From the NCBI GenBank assembly GCA_021234155.1, contig JAJEKV010000146.1, forward strand, positions 870,001 to 934,000: DNA of 64,000 bases. The letters are read 5' to 3'. Shown here piece after piece: positions 20,886 through 31,800 of the stretch. Position 1 is the stretch's first letter, and each line of letters starts with the position of its first letter. The position numbers were made by a program, and so were the translations under genes. Source of the stretch: Isoetes taiwanensis (lineage: Eukaryota; Streptophyta; Lycopodiopsida; Isoetales; Isoetaceae). The notes beneath the pieces were generated by a model. The model was not told the origin of the DNA and ran no database searches. It saw only the letters and a program-made list of their open reading frames with translations.

Positions 20886-21280
20886 TTGAACTTCTTCGGG
20901 AACCAAGAACAAGAATGCTACTACTTGGGCATCTCCTTTCATAACCAATCTCAACAGAAATACATTTTAGACCCAGATAGTGAGACCATTATGGCCGGGA
21001 TTAAAAAACCTCACCTTCGAGGAAAAACCCTGACAATAATGGTATCACTAATCTATGTTAGGGTCAAAATACAATAGACTCTATACCCTCATGCTGACAA
21101 GCCTTGTTGGGCGAAAAACTACATAAAATTGGAGCACTCATATTTGCAATGCCATCTCTGTTGATCTTCGTCTTGTGCGCTAATTGAGAACCTTTCCAGA
21201 AATGCCAAGCTATAGAAAATGCGATGATCACCAACAGTTCCTACACACAAAAGAAACACAACCAAAAACCCACTAAGGGC

Positions 21281-21382
21281 TAACCAGGCACTAGGGCCTT
21301 CAACTAGGCACGAGGGCCTCCAACCAGGCACGAGGGCCAACAACTAGGCGCGAGGGCCTCAATCAAGCACAAAGGCCTCCAA
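21281..21382. repeat. ~20-bp tandem repeat, about five units
   Basis: Five imperfect copies of CAACYAGGCACGAGGGCCTC arranged head to tail. Confidence 0.8.
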
Positions 21383-21578
21383 CATGCACTAGGCATCTCA
21401 TAAGGTGTTATTTTATACAAATAAGGTACAAACTAGAGGGAAGGGTGGGTGGGGGGGCCAAACACTATAAAAGAGGAGATGTACCAAGAGAGCTGATGGA
21501 GCAGAAAAAGAACGTGGAAACACATAAATAGGGAAATGGAGGAAAGAAACGAACTAACTAACCGATAACTACCCTTGA

Positions 21579-21638
21579 AGTTCTAGAACTTTGTTTACCT
21601 TCTATTCTAGAAACGAAGGTAAACATCATTTCTAGAAC
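21579..21638. repeat. imperfect inverted repeat
   Basis: GTTCTAGAA and TTTACCTT are mirrored by AAGGTAAA and TTCTAGAAC around a central spacer. A DNA hairpin or an element end is possible. Confidence 0.6.
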
Positions 21639-22806
21639 TTCTTCGGGAACCAAGAACAAGAATGCTGAAGAAGAGGCAGAGTAAAAAACGACGACAACTT
21701 GTTAAGTAGGCCAAGAGTCAGAAGTTGTTCATATAACTTGAGAAAATCTAGGGGTTAAGGGATAGAAATTTTATGCTAGAAGATCATAAAATCCAAAGAA
21801 CAATTTCTAAGCTACTGTAAGAAAAGGTAATATCTTCGTTATAGTGGCTAGACTAGGGTCAAAAGACACCAAGGGTCGTCAAAAACCAACCTTGCTCTAT
21901 CCAACAACAAAGCCTCAAGGAGCAACCTCAAACAATATTTTAATGACTGTAAGTAAGGCAAGGCAAGGAGGGCCTTTTATTTGGGTCACAAGCAAAAAAG
22001 GCCACGGCTGCACCTGAACGCAAGGTAAGGCGGCAAGAAAAATGGCAGGGTCAGGCAAGGAAGCGGAAGGCAAGGAAACGGAACTCCTGGTAATCGCTGG
22101 TAAAATGATACAGGAACTCATAATAATCGCTGGTAGGCTAAGCTGGACTAGATAGGTCCCAAAGAAGCCCGAAACAAAGGCAAAAGGGATTCGATTTAAG
22201 TAACACCACAGGGATAACAATTTCGGATTGACCTGGCTTTCCATTGTAAGTATTTACTGAATCATATTTGCAGCTTAAAGAATTGACAACATATCATAAA
22301 AACAAATTGTGAGAAGCCAACTGTTGTTTGGAAAAACTGTATTCCCTTCCAAGCAGCCCAAACAAAATCCTTTACTTCTGTGGCTTAACATAACACTGGG
22401 AATCAATAACCTTAAATTTAAGCTGAAAAACTAGAACCCAAAACCTTAAATAACTAGAAACATTAAAGGCTACAGCATATGCATGCTTACCACAGTTCTT
22501 GGATCATACGAGCAAAGCCACCACAGATTCCGGATCATATGAGTTATCCTTCAGAGGCATAAAATCCTCATTCCAGACCAGTTTTCACATCAGAATAGGT
22601 TAAGCCCCCAAATTCATAAAACTCTACAATTCTTGGTCCTTCCCTATCTCTGATACAGATTATATTTTTTCTGTTAGAAATAACCGAGATACCTTTATCA
22701 ATGATGGTTTTAGTTGTTGCATCCAAGGACGTGCAACTGCAAATAACGTTCTAAATCAGCAAACAAATCCTCTATTTGATTCAAGAACTCAAACTCTTTC
22801 ATATTC

Positions 22807-23757
22807 TCATGATACTTCAAGAGACGCGCACCATGCTATGGCTTGTTGAAGTTTTCCCCAAAGCATCTCCTTCCACTCACTCTTTTCCACAACTCTGGCC
22901 ATAAAGCTCCCATCGCTGGTGCCATCATCCTCCTCATTCTCAGATTCTGTGTGAGTCACATGTGCTTTTGTTGCCTTATAGTTCTTCTTATCCACTGCTT
23001 TCCCTCTCTCTTTTCTTCTAGCATCATCATTTTTTGGATGTGCCACATTTCCTTCCCCACAATTCTTTGCAATGTGACCAACCTTGTTACATTTGTAACA
23101 GGTCCTTATCTCAGTATGCTCCCTTCCTGCATATAAGGCAGATGAATCTCTGCTTCCACCTCCTCTCTCAGGCTTCTTCCTACTAGTGCGTACTGCCTCC
23201 TGCAAGATTTGTGTCCAAGACCAATCTAGGCTTACATCCTTTGCACCTCCTATGACTGCTCGAACATTATCAAATGCTGGTGGAAGTCCCACCACCAAAG
23301 CTCCCACAATTGCATCCTCAGGTAATGCTTTACCCATTCCTTGCAATTGTTTTGCAGCAGTCCTGATCCCCTCAATGTAGCTTGATGCATCTGCACAATC
23401 TTTCAACTTCCCAGTGAAGATTTGGGAATAAAGCATCACTTGCTGAGAAAATTGGTCCTTTCTAAAGGCATTCACCAGAGAATCCCATGCTTCTTTGGTT
23501 GTGGATGCCTCTTCAACACAAGGAATTTGTCCATCATTCACATACTTCATGATCCTATTCTTGGCCTTCTAGTTAAGCTGCACCCACTTGGCCATTTCCT
23601 CCTTAGACTTGTTGTCCTCTTTCTTTAGAACTAGAGCAGTCTCCTCTCCCGAGCATACTCCCCAAAGTCCCTTCTCTGCCAGAAGTCCCCTGGTTTTGAT
23701 AAACCATACGTAGGAATTTGCAGCCGTGAGCTTTTCAATTGATCGTCCCTCAGACAT
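22807..23757 (-). pseudogene. copia gag with CCHC zinc knuckle
   Basis: Starts MSEGRSIEKLTAANSYVWF, ends with ...WCASLEVS and carries the UBN2/gag block KEAWDSLVNAFRKDQFSQQV plus the zinc knuckle CYKCNKVGHIAKNC (C-x2-C-x4-H-x4-C). A TAG at 23569-23571 splits it. Gag forms the particle core and binds element RNA. It lies directly after the primer-binding site. Confidence 0.9.
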
Positions 23758-23833
23758 GGTGAATGGTGATCCCTCTTTCCAGAATCAACCTTTTTGATCT
23801 AAGCTTTGATTCAGAGAACCGACTCTGATACCA

Positions 23834-24003
23834 TAAAGAAGCAAGAAATTCCAAAAGCGTATCTTTTCCCTCTCAATTCAGACCTTTATAGAGAATACAA
23901 CGGTTCTTTTAACATGTCACCGATCTTAACTCCTAGTTTAACTACTTCTAAAAATGGACAACTGCTAACATATTTCCTGATGCTATAATGATGCGTTCCA
24001 ATA
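23834..24003 (-). repeat. copia 5' LTR
   Basis: 170-bp LTR paired with 17756-17924. The primer-binding site abuts it on the inner side and GCACA (24004-24008) on the outer side. Confidence 0.9.
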
Positions 24004-24075
24004 GCACATATGGGCTCAAACAGATCCCTGGTATCTTCCCTCAGAATCCCTAATTTCTCTATGGTGTTTTAGAGC
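24004..24075 (-). pseudogene. upstream coding block of the interrupted sequence
   Basis: The minus strand reads EKLGILREDTRDLFEPI up to the copia insertion. After removal of the copia element and one GCACA it continues in the same frame in 17750-17680 as CASASDEDLPQREALEKIW. It is a short block of about 45 codons with an in-frame stop 5' of it, so it would have to be an internal exon. Weaker support than the other junctions. Confidence 0.35.
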
Positions 24076-26860
24076 CCCTGACTCAGAATGATGCTTGAAA
24101 TCCAAGATAAAACCAATTCAGACGTTCCTGCATCAAAAAGCAATAACCTGACTTGGAAATCTTCTATTCTTATATACTGCTTCAAATCCCCTGAGAGCCC
24201 AAGGGTTGAAATCCCCAATCGGCTCATTGCCAGACGCTTTGGATCCCTCTAAGGATCATTTTGATGGGCATGGCAGGCCATCCGGTCACTGCCTGTTTCA
24301 AACCAGTATGGCTCTTGGTGGCCCAATTGAGTGATGCGACGCCACCCTTTCATAAGGGATTTAGAAACAGAACCGACATTAATATATAGGCGAACTTATT
24401 TAATTTTATATATGAATCTATAGTGTAGTAGTTGTTAAATATATATAGGCAGACTTATTTAATTTTACAAGACTTTGTAGCGGCGGCGATCGCCGCCGCC
24501 AGTTGTTCTTTTGCTAGTTGTTCTTTTTAGCGGGCAAACGGTGTAGAACACACATAAAAAAAAAAACAAAACATGGCTTTAAATGATTACAAAGGTGTAA
24601 AAAGGGTGTATTACAAATGATTACAAATCCACGTATTATGTGTTGTTCTCAACAGCAAAGTAATATAACACCAAAGATACAACGCAAAACTTTGGCGATT
24701 TAATTTTGAAATTAAAAGCCATTATGATACAACACAAAACTTGGCCCATTTTTTAGTGTCAAAAATAACATGTCATAGGCAAGTGGATATAAGTAATTTA
24801 ACGTTGTTTATTATGAGATTGAAACCACGATACAACCCCAAAACCATCATCTGGCAATTTAATAAAGGGAATTGAACAATTTGGATGGCACGTTCGCTCT
24901 TAAATCCTTAGAATCCAACTTCTTTAATCTTGGCCTCATATATCATTTGTCTAGTCATATGTGATTTCTTCTGGCCAATTGCGCCAATGCCTAATTAAGT
25001 GCTTTTCTTTCCTAGTATAACACACCAATTGGATTTATCATAAAAGCGGACTCCATCTAATATGGATACCAACCTGCAAAATATGCCAGGTAAGAGGCAA
25101 AAATCACCTCTCAAGCTCCCCCTCTGCAAAAACATGGTAGTAACGATTATCTTCTTATCATCTTTTTTAGCATAACCACTAGCAACAGCAGCCACTGATG
25201 CACCGCCAATTTCTGCTCGATGATAAGGCAGATGCCATGGGACAAAGTATTCTTGTTGGTCAGTGGACACGCTACCCTCTGACAGCTCTGTGCTTGCGAT
25301 GGAATCAACTCCATCTATAGTGTCAGCACATCCCTCGTTGATCTTCTCTAGTGATGTTTCTTGGGTGTTACGTATCTTGTCATGCTTCATGTCTCCCACC
25401 CATTGCTCCATGTAGCTGCTTCACTATTTGCTAATATATATGCTTCTTTGGGTGCCATATAACAGGTTTTTAACACATGAATTTTCATCTTCCTAGTAGC
25501 AATAGAATTTGTAGATGCTAATCTGTATACTGAAAATCACCACTATAGGCTAACAGACACGAAAATTACCTTATCACTGCCGGAAACAAAGATTACTGTA
25601 TCACTGCCGAACTCTTTACTTTACTGCATGTAAACCAGTATATCTCAATTCTTGAAGCGCTGACATGGGAAAACCACGAAGCGATAGGTTCAGTCGTTTC
25701 TAGAACTGCCTGCTGCCTTATCCCAGACAAAATCAATCCACTGCTATAGTTATCTCCTCATAAGAGGCGCTCCGTAATCCGCCGTTGCCCCATTTCTCTT
25801 GCATCCCTCAACTGATCCTGCTGTATTCGCCAGACCAGGTTTTCGCACGCACTTTGGATTCTTCTACACCCAGTCCTCTCTCTTTATATTGACAAAGAGA
25901 ACCAACACGAGGTCTCGACACTGGATGGAAGTCCTTCAGGTCATTCAAGCTCATTGATGACCCTTTCCATGTCTTTAATTAATAGTATTTCATAGTAGCA
26001 TTGCAGATCAGAGATTGCCACTGCACATGCAGAAGGCCATTTGCAAAATCTACAACTGTATCTTTCCATGATCATGGGAACACCTCTATCCGCTTTCTTT
26101 TTCCAATGGATAGGATTGATCAGAACAGAGCCCATCGTCAGTTGTAATTATATATTTATTGTCTATCATATTATTCTGTGCTAGATAATTTGAAGACTGT
26201 CTTTGATTCTTCCCTTTGATAGAAGATTACAAAGAATATCATATTTTCTTCAACACAACTTCATCTATAATTAAATTTCAAAGACCAGATTAATTGCCTC
26301 AGATTGATATGACTACCTGTATTGTGACATGGTAATGCAGCTTGCATCCCAACCAGAGCCTCCCAAAAATATCCGAAAGAAATGGCGCTTAGGAAAGTGG
26401 ACAACAACAAAAATAAACACCAGAACCAGCAAAGTTTCAAAGCTTTGAGGCAGATGAAGCGAAAGCACTGCAATATAAATCTGGCAATAACCCTGGCAAT
26501 AAATCTGGCGAAAGCACTGCAAGCCTTGTTTTTCCGCAGCAGTTCCACTCCTGCCGAAGCCAATTCGACTCTCCAACCAATTCGAGTTCGGATTTTTCGC
26601 CTCTCCTCCCTCTTTTATTTAACGCGGAACAATCCGGAAGCTTCTGGAACAACGGGCCTAAGACTTTCCGGAACCTGCAAGAAGCTTGGTTTCAAGAAAC
26701 TTCTAGAAATATTATTAGGTCTAGGTGTCGACTTCCTAAAGGTTTAATCTTCCCTGTAATATTTTAGAAGGTTACACGTGTGCAACTCTTTCTATAACAA
26801 TAGCAAATAATTTTAAGCTGCCCCCTTATCCTCCATATTACAATTATATATTAGAGATAT
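24076..26860. other. mostly non-genic, with two weak minus-strand frames
   Basis: No confident gene. At 24480-24499 lies the perfect 20-bp palindrome GCGGCGGCGATCGCCGCCGC in AT-rich surroundings. The string ATATGAATCTATAGTGTAGT occurs here (about 24410) and again at about 26858. Weak minus-strand frames at 25411-24995 and 26135-25941 are described separately or are likely chance. Confidence 0.5.
24995..25411 (-). CDS. hypothetical ORF, 138 aa
   Basis: ATG frame with acidic and Ser/Thr-rich N-terminal half (EKINEGCADTIDGVDSIAST, QQEYFVPWHLPYHRAEIGG) and a basic second half. It includes two internal AG acceptor-like sites (TTTTTGCAG, TTTTGCAG), so it may be exons of a larger gene rather than a single ORF. 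I do not recognise a family. Coding status uncertain. Confidence 0.25.
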   Translation of the reverse strand: MEQWVGDMKHDKIRNTQETSLEKINEGCADTIDGVDSIASTELSEGSVSTDQQEYFVPWHLPYHRAEIGGASVAAVASGYAKKDDKKIIVTTMFLQRGSLRGDFCLLPGIFCRLVSILDGVRFYDKSNWCVILGKKST

Positions 26861-26864
26861 ATGA

Positions 26865-26945
26865 ATCTATAGTGTAGTGGGTAGGATGCTTACCTGCAAA
26901 GCTGATGTTGAGGATCCAAATTTGGCTAGGGACAGGATTTAAACT
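26865..26945 (+). repeat. tRNA-like sequence, probable SINE head
   Basis: AGTGGGTAGGATGCTTACCTG (A-box, anticodon-arm-like) and GAGGATCCAAATTTGG (degenerate B-box) are spaced as in a tRNA. The cloverleaf is too degraded for a functional tRNA, so a tRNA-derived SINE remnant is likelier. Confidence 0.35.
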
Positions 26946-26994
26946 ATTCTCTTTGCATTATTCTTTTTCCACGTCATAAGGTCATTCTAGTATA

Positions 26995-27400
26995 GTTATT
27001 GGCTTAGGATTTTAGCTCATTATATTTTGATCTTATTTATTGACTCTTTATGTATTGAGTTGTTATTAGATACTTTTGACAATATTTTAGCATATTGCTA
27101 GCCTAGCTTGGTCTGCTCACAGCGCTTCGAAGAGACTACGCAAAAATCATTTATCACTCAACATTAGTGGTGGACGCTAATAAAGCTCACTAGTGAGGAC
27201 TTGACGTTGAGATCTTGTCAAGCTGCATCTAGTTGAAAGTTATCTCTTGAGGTAGAGACCATCAGCTCCAGGATGTTGCAACATATTATTTTAGTTTGGG
27301 GATGATACGCATGTTCTGCACCCTTGGAGGCAAGACTTCATGGGCCGTTCTCAGCCTGATGCTCACCCCGCAGCTTACTCTGATACGCCTTTCACTTGTA
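26995..27400. repeat. dispersed repeat, copy 1 (empty site for LINE tail)
   Basis: Alignable with 39885-40365: shared TTGCTAGCCTAGCT, CTCACTAGTGAGGACTTGAC, GTTATCTC and GCAACAT strings in the same order. This copy lacks the 87-bp poly-T insertion present at 40225-40311. Confidence 0.75.
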
Positions 27401-28074
27401 TTTTATAATTAATTTGTGATGTGGAAATGTGTATGGCAAGAAAAACTATTGTATTACAAGAAATTTATCGCGGAGCAGCACATTATAGTTTTTAGCTTTC
27501 TAAAATCAATTAAGATGGCATCTCCTTCTCAATTTTGCAAGGCTCTTGTTTTTTTCTCTCAATACTATTCTATTGTGTTAGACAGCACGCCAATAAATAT
27601 GATGTGCTACTTAGACAACAAAACACTAATAGTCTAGCTAGAGTGCCATTTACCACACAAATATGTAGATGTGTCTTAGAAAATTGGAGCTTTCCATCAA
27701 AGGGCAAGTGATTTTGCCAGAGAAAAAACTTCTACTATAGGATATAGAAAGTTAATTGGTATTCTAGCTCTGCCAGTGTACCACAAACAACCTGCAAGAG
27801 AAATCTGGGTAAATAAACTAATATTGAACAAAATCAAAATGTACATTGCATATATTATGGCACAACTTAGTCTACATATGACAATTAAAACAACATAAAA
27901 AATCAGTTTTGAGAGATGGGATTCAGAATTCTGGACTTGCTCAAGCTATTGGAAATTCATCCAGCATTTGCACATCTTCTTATGCAAAAACAAAGGACCT
28001 TTAAAATGGGCCTTGAGCATCAGCTGCGGCTTCAGAGATATCACATCTTGCTTTATTCTTGAGATCAAGTATCA
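27401..28074. other. no supported gene
   Basis: AT-rich DNA. Short plus-strand frames only (for example 27416-27637), without recognisable features. A minus-strand segment near 28060-27990 could be a downstream exon of the small gene described next. Confidence 0.4.
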
Positions 28075-28335
28075 CTATTGAGATTGAATAAAATTTTCTC
28101 TGGAAAAAGATGCATGAGAGAAACCCAAATGTTCAAAAGAAAAATGCTTTGACATAATAGGTAATACCTCTTTCAAACTCTGGTGATAGATTTGATGTAG
28201 AAATGAATATGTGCTCTTTGCTGCATCAGTCATTTGTTCATGTGACACACAAGGATGTGTCTGTAATGTTCCAAATTGAAAAAAACTAAGCAGATCAAGG
28301 CAGCCCTTTCTTCGAGGCGAAGGAGGAGCTGTCAT
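28075..28335 (-). CDS. hypothetical small minus-strand gene or first exon
   Basis: ATG frame of 86 codons starting MTAPPSPRRKGCLDLLSFFQ. A possible splice donor (AAAGAG/GTATTA) lies near 28167, which would give a first exon ending IYHQSLKE. A TATATAAG box sits about 115 bases upstream of the ATG, a sensible promoter spacing. Downstream of the PheRS alpha gene on the same strand. Family unknown. Confidence 0.3.
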   Translation of the reverse strand: MTAPPSPRRKGCLDLLSFFQFGTLQTHPCVSHEQMTDAAKSTYSFLHQIYHQSLKEVLPIMSKHFSFEHLGFSHASFSRENFIQSQ

Positions 28336-28449
28336 GGAAAGAACAGGGCGCAGAACAGTCCCATCGATTATAGGCGCCCAAGAATCGAATAGAAATCACA
28401 GGCTTTGCTTCCAAGCAAAGCTTCCACCAGAAGATCAAAACCTGGCGCC

Positions 28450-28458
28450 TTATATAAG
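28450..28458 (-). promoter_or_regulatory. TATA box candidate
   Basis: TTATATAAG (near-palindromic, TATATAAG-type on either strand) about 115 bases upstream of the minus-strand ATG at 28335. Confidence 0.35.
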
Positions 28459-28883
28459 ACGAAACAGCCTACTATGGATGACCATCAGATTCTATCTGCG
28501 GCAGACCCACCTGCCCACTGGAACAGGGCAGAACAGGGCCGCCCTTTTTTTCTTCGATTTCATTTTCTCTGGTTTTTTTCTTTACCTATTTTTTCCTTCC
28601 GGAAATACGTCGTGCCCTTGAGGTTTATATATCTTAAGATAAGATAATGCCCCCAAAACAAAAAACCCCGGCCTTTCAAAAGTGTGAGGATATGATCGAG
28701 TAGAGTTAAAGAACATACATAATTTGATAGGCATTGAACTTGCTTAATCAATAACTTGAAATGCTTGTTCATTATCACTTTCTTTACAGCAAAAGCTTTT
28801 TGTTTGAAAAAATTGAAATATAACCTTACAAGAGCCTTGTTAGCAAAAAGGATGGTGTACTCGGCAAAATTGATCCCCACGCA

Positions 28884-31800
28884 TTACTGCATTCCAAGAC
28901 GGCAGAGAGGGTTTGTTTTTATAATATCCAAATCAACCTGTCCAAAAACAAAAAGAATATGATGAGTCTTGTGAAATTGAAGACAGAGAGCACATAACCG
29001 GAATGATACCTTGTGACCAAACAGGTCCCGAATATTGTCTATGCCATAAAGAATCATGGTCGGTCTGCAAAGAAAGCAACAGATAAAATGTGTAAGTGAC
29101 ATTCTGATGAAGATCACTGAAAAATATAAAAGGGAATAAGAATGACGAGTAACCTCTCCAAAGACAAACCCCAAGCGATCACGGAAACATCCTCTGGTAA
29201 ACCCATGGGTAAAAGCATTTCAGGCCGGAACATGCCAGAGTTTCCAACTTCCACCCACTTATTCAACTGTTCATGGAAACTGCAAGAGGCAAGATATTTC
29301 AAGATTCACCCCAATATCACAAGTCTCAAAGATTTCCTCTTACCTAAAGATCTCCATGCTGGGCTCTGTGTATGGATTATACGCAGGTTTGAATTTTATC
29401 TTTTTCATTCCTATAAGAACACCGCATTTGAAGTTGGTTAATAATCATACAAGGGAAAGTTACGAAATCAAGTTCGATGCAGATAATATTTACTATGATC
29501 ATAGATCATGTTGAATATTTTAATAATGTTTTGTCAAAAACTGCCAGAAACCTTAGACATGCAATGTTGGAGAGGAATAATAAATCACATACCTAGCCGA
29601 GAAAAGAACTCGTTCAGTACACCAATCAAATCCCCGAGTGTAAGCCCTCTATCACAAATGAGCCCTGAAATTTGAACAAGATACCATGTTTTGGTATACA
29701 ACAAATCAAACAAAGAAGATGCCATGAATAAACCTATATAAATACATGCTACCATATAGTTCTGAACCATGGCAACTTTTAAAATGATGCTCACTGTTCT
29801 ACATGTTAGAATGTGTGGCCTGGCTGTACAAATTAGGAACGTGACTCTTTACATGTTGATGCAAAAAATTTCAACAAAGAGGTAAACTTTCAGATCCTGC
29901 TCTCAAAGTTATTTTCATAGCATATCATAGTATCATAACATGAAGGCCTGAAGGTGCTATGATCTAGTATTTGCCTCTAGAAGTATGACTTTTGTCAAAG
30001 ATGCAGTCTACTTAAACGTCAATTTTATAGACTATGACAATCTGTAAACTTGTTTGAAATAGAGAGAGCTTCTCAGTTATCCTCCAATCATCCAGCAAAT
30101 TCCATTGTTATGCAAACTGTATCAGGACCCGCCATACCAGAATCTTTACCTACTGTACCCCCACCTGTTATATCTATTGTGCCAGAATCTGCTACATTTC
30201 ATTATCTTACTTCTTTACCTGAACCTGCTAATGAGACAGAACTCATATCTACTGCAACAGCAAATTATATGGAACCTGTTCCATCATTACCACTACTTCA
30301 TTGCCTTCATTCTAGATTGATCCACGCTGATAATCTAAGTTCCAGTGATGTGTTTTCTCAAGAGCAATTCAGCTGAGTCCACTATCTCAATACCAGTTGT
30401 GTTCTGTTGATTATCTTGCAATTATGTTCTCATGACTCAGATACTTCAAGAAACTGATCCTACTCGGCATGTAAGGGTCCTAAATGGATTCCAGACATGA
30501 ATAACGAGTTATCTATGCTCCAAAAGCAAGGTACTTGGGAGTTGGTTTCCAAAACCTCCTATTAAGAACATCATTGGAGCACCAATAAGGTTTTACAAGG
30601 CACTTGTTCAAGTTGGTTTTGTGTCAGACTCTGATATGGCTTCTACTGATCTTGATCATCAAAAATGTTGCATAGAAGATGTATCTTGCTTTCGAGGAAA
30701 TCCAGTTACTTGGAATTCTATGGAACAGTCTACTACTGGTATTAGTACCACTGAAGCAGAACTTAAGGCCTGTTGTCTTACTGCGCAAGAAATGTTATGG
30801 CTTATTCATTTGTATGAGGATCTTGGTATGGTGACAATACCAGCAGCAATCTATTGTGATCTTTTAGGACATTTACAGATCAAGCATCTTGACACCAAGT
30901 TATGTTTTATATAAGAACAGCTTGATGATGGTTCCCTTTCCCTCTCCTATTGCTCAACAAAAGATCAAGCAGCTGATGGCTTTACCAAAGCACTCTCAGG
31001 ACATCAATTTACACACATGAAGCAGCTGTTACATGTTTCTGCATAATTATGTGTCATAATTTCATTTTTCTTATAATTAAAGTTTGAATGATTTAACTAG
31101 TGCTAGTCATCTGGGGAGATGTTAGAAAATATGGGCATTCCACGTCTGTTTATCATGATGCCTAGCATTTCTATTTGCTGATGTGGCATGGACGCCTGTT
31201 GCTGACGCGGCAAAAGCCACAGTCAAGCAGTTAGGATTACTTACTCTAGAGCTAGGATTGCTTACGCTTACATATTGTATCTTTCTTATTCTCTTCAATA
31301 CATGAGATTCTACAAGTGTGTTATTTTGTTATGTGTGAAATAGGCAAAAACTCAATTCCACGTGGCTCTAATATATTATTCTCAGTTTCTCAGAAAAGTT
31401 TATGACCTTCGATCTGATGGAACTCTGCAAGGTGTGTCCTATCGACAGCTTCATTCCGAAAAACACGATCAATTGAAAAGTACTTTCTTGGCACAAACTT
31501 CTCCTGTGCGTCATAAGCTAAGATAAGCAGTACAGGAAAGAAAACAATAAATAAAGATACCTGAGCCAACTTGTAAAGCATACGTGATGACACTGCAGTA
31601 GTATGTGTCCGAAGGACATTTTTTTCTGCTTCTTCCCTCTTCCAATTATAGCCATACCTGAAAGACAGAACATAAGAAATCCTTCATTGCACTGGTATTC
31701 TTCACTTGAGAGTAGAAATCTGGTCACCCAATTGAGCCGTATCCACCAGATTCATGAACATCCTTCACCCTCGACAGGTAGTCCTCGGGAAAAGTATGTG

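Larger units (their letters stand above)
20888..22760. other. secondary insert or rearrangement inside the copia element
   Basis: The copia frame is lost between the protease end (about 20886) and the gag end (22807). A 32-bp sequence (20888-20919) recurs exactly at 21635-21666. Within the insert are a five-unit tandem repeat, an imperfect hairpin and a SINE-like block near 20985-21030. At 22600-22740 a minus-strand segment looks coding (TTKTIIDKGISVISNRK, REGPRIVEFYEFGG). Its origin is unclear; it may be a captured host exon. Confidence 0.5.
17756..24003 (-). mobile_element. Ty1/copia retrotransposon with 169/170-bp LTRs, degenerate
   Basis: Minus-strand element bounded by LTRs 17756-17924 and 23834-24003 and by GCACA duplications. 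Next to the 5' LTR the minus strand reads TGGTATCAGAGTCGG, a primer-binding site for initiator Met tRNA. Next to the 3' LTR is the purine tract GAGAGGGAA. Gag, protease remnant, integrase, RT and RNase H occur in copia order. The LTR ends are TA...TA, not TG...CA. The LTRs differ at about 13 positions plus one indel by eye. Stops and frameshifts make it inactive, and a separate insert of ~1.9 kb interrupts the protease region. Confidence 0.92.

Noticed and set aside
26865-26945. Functional tRNA gene
   Set aside because: A- and B-box-like strings are present, but the acceptor stem does not pair and the B-box is degenerate. Kept only as a SINE-like repeat.
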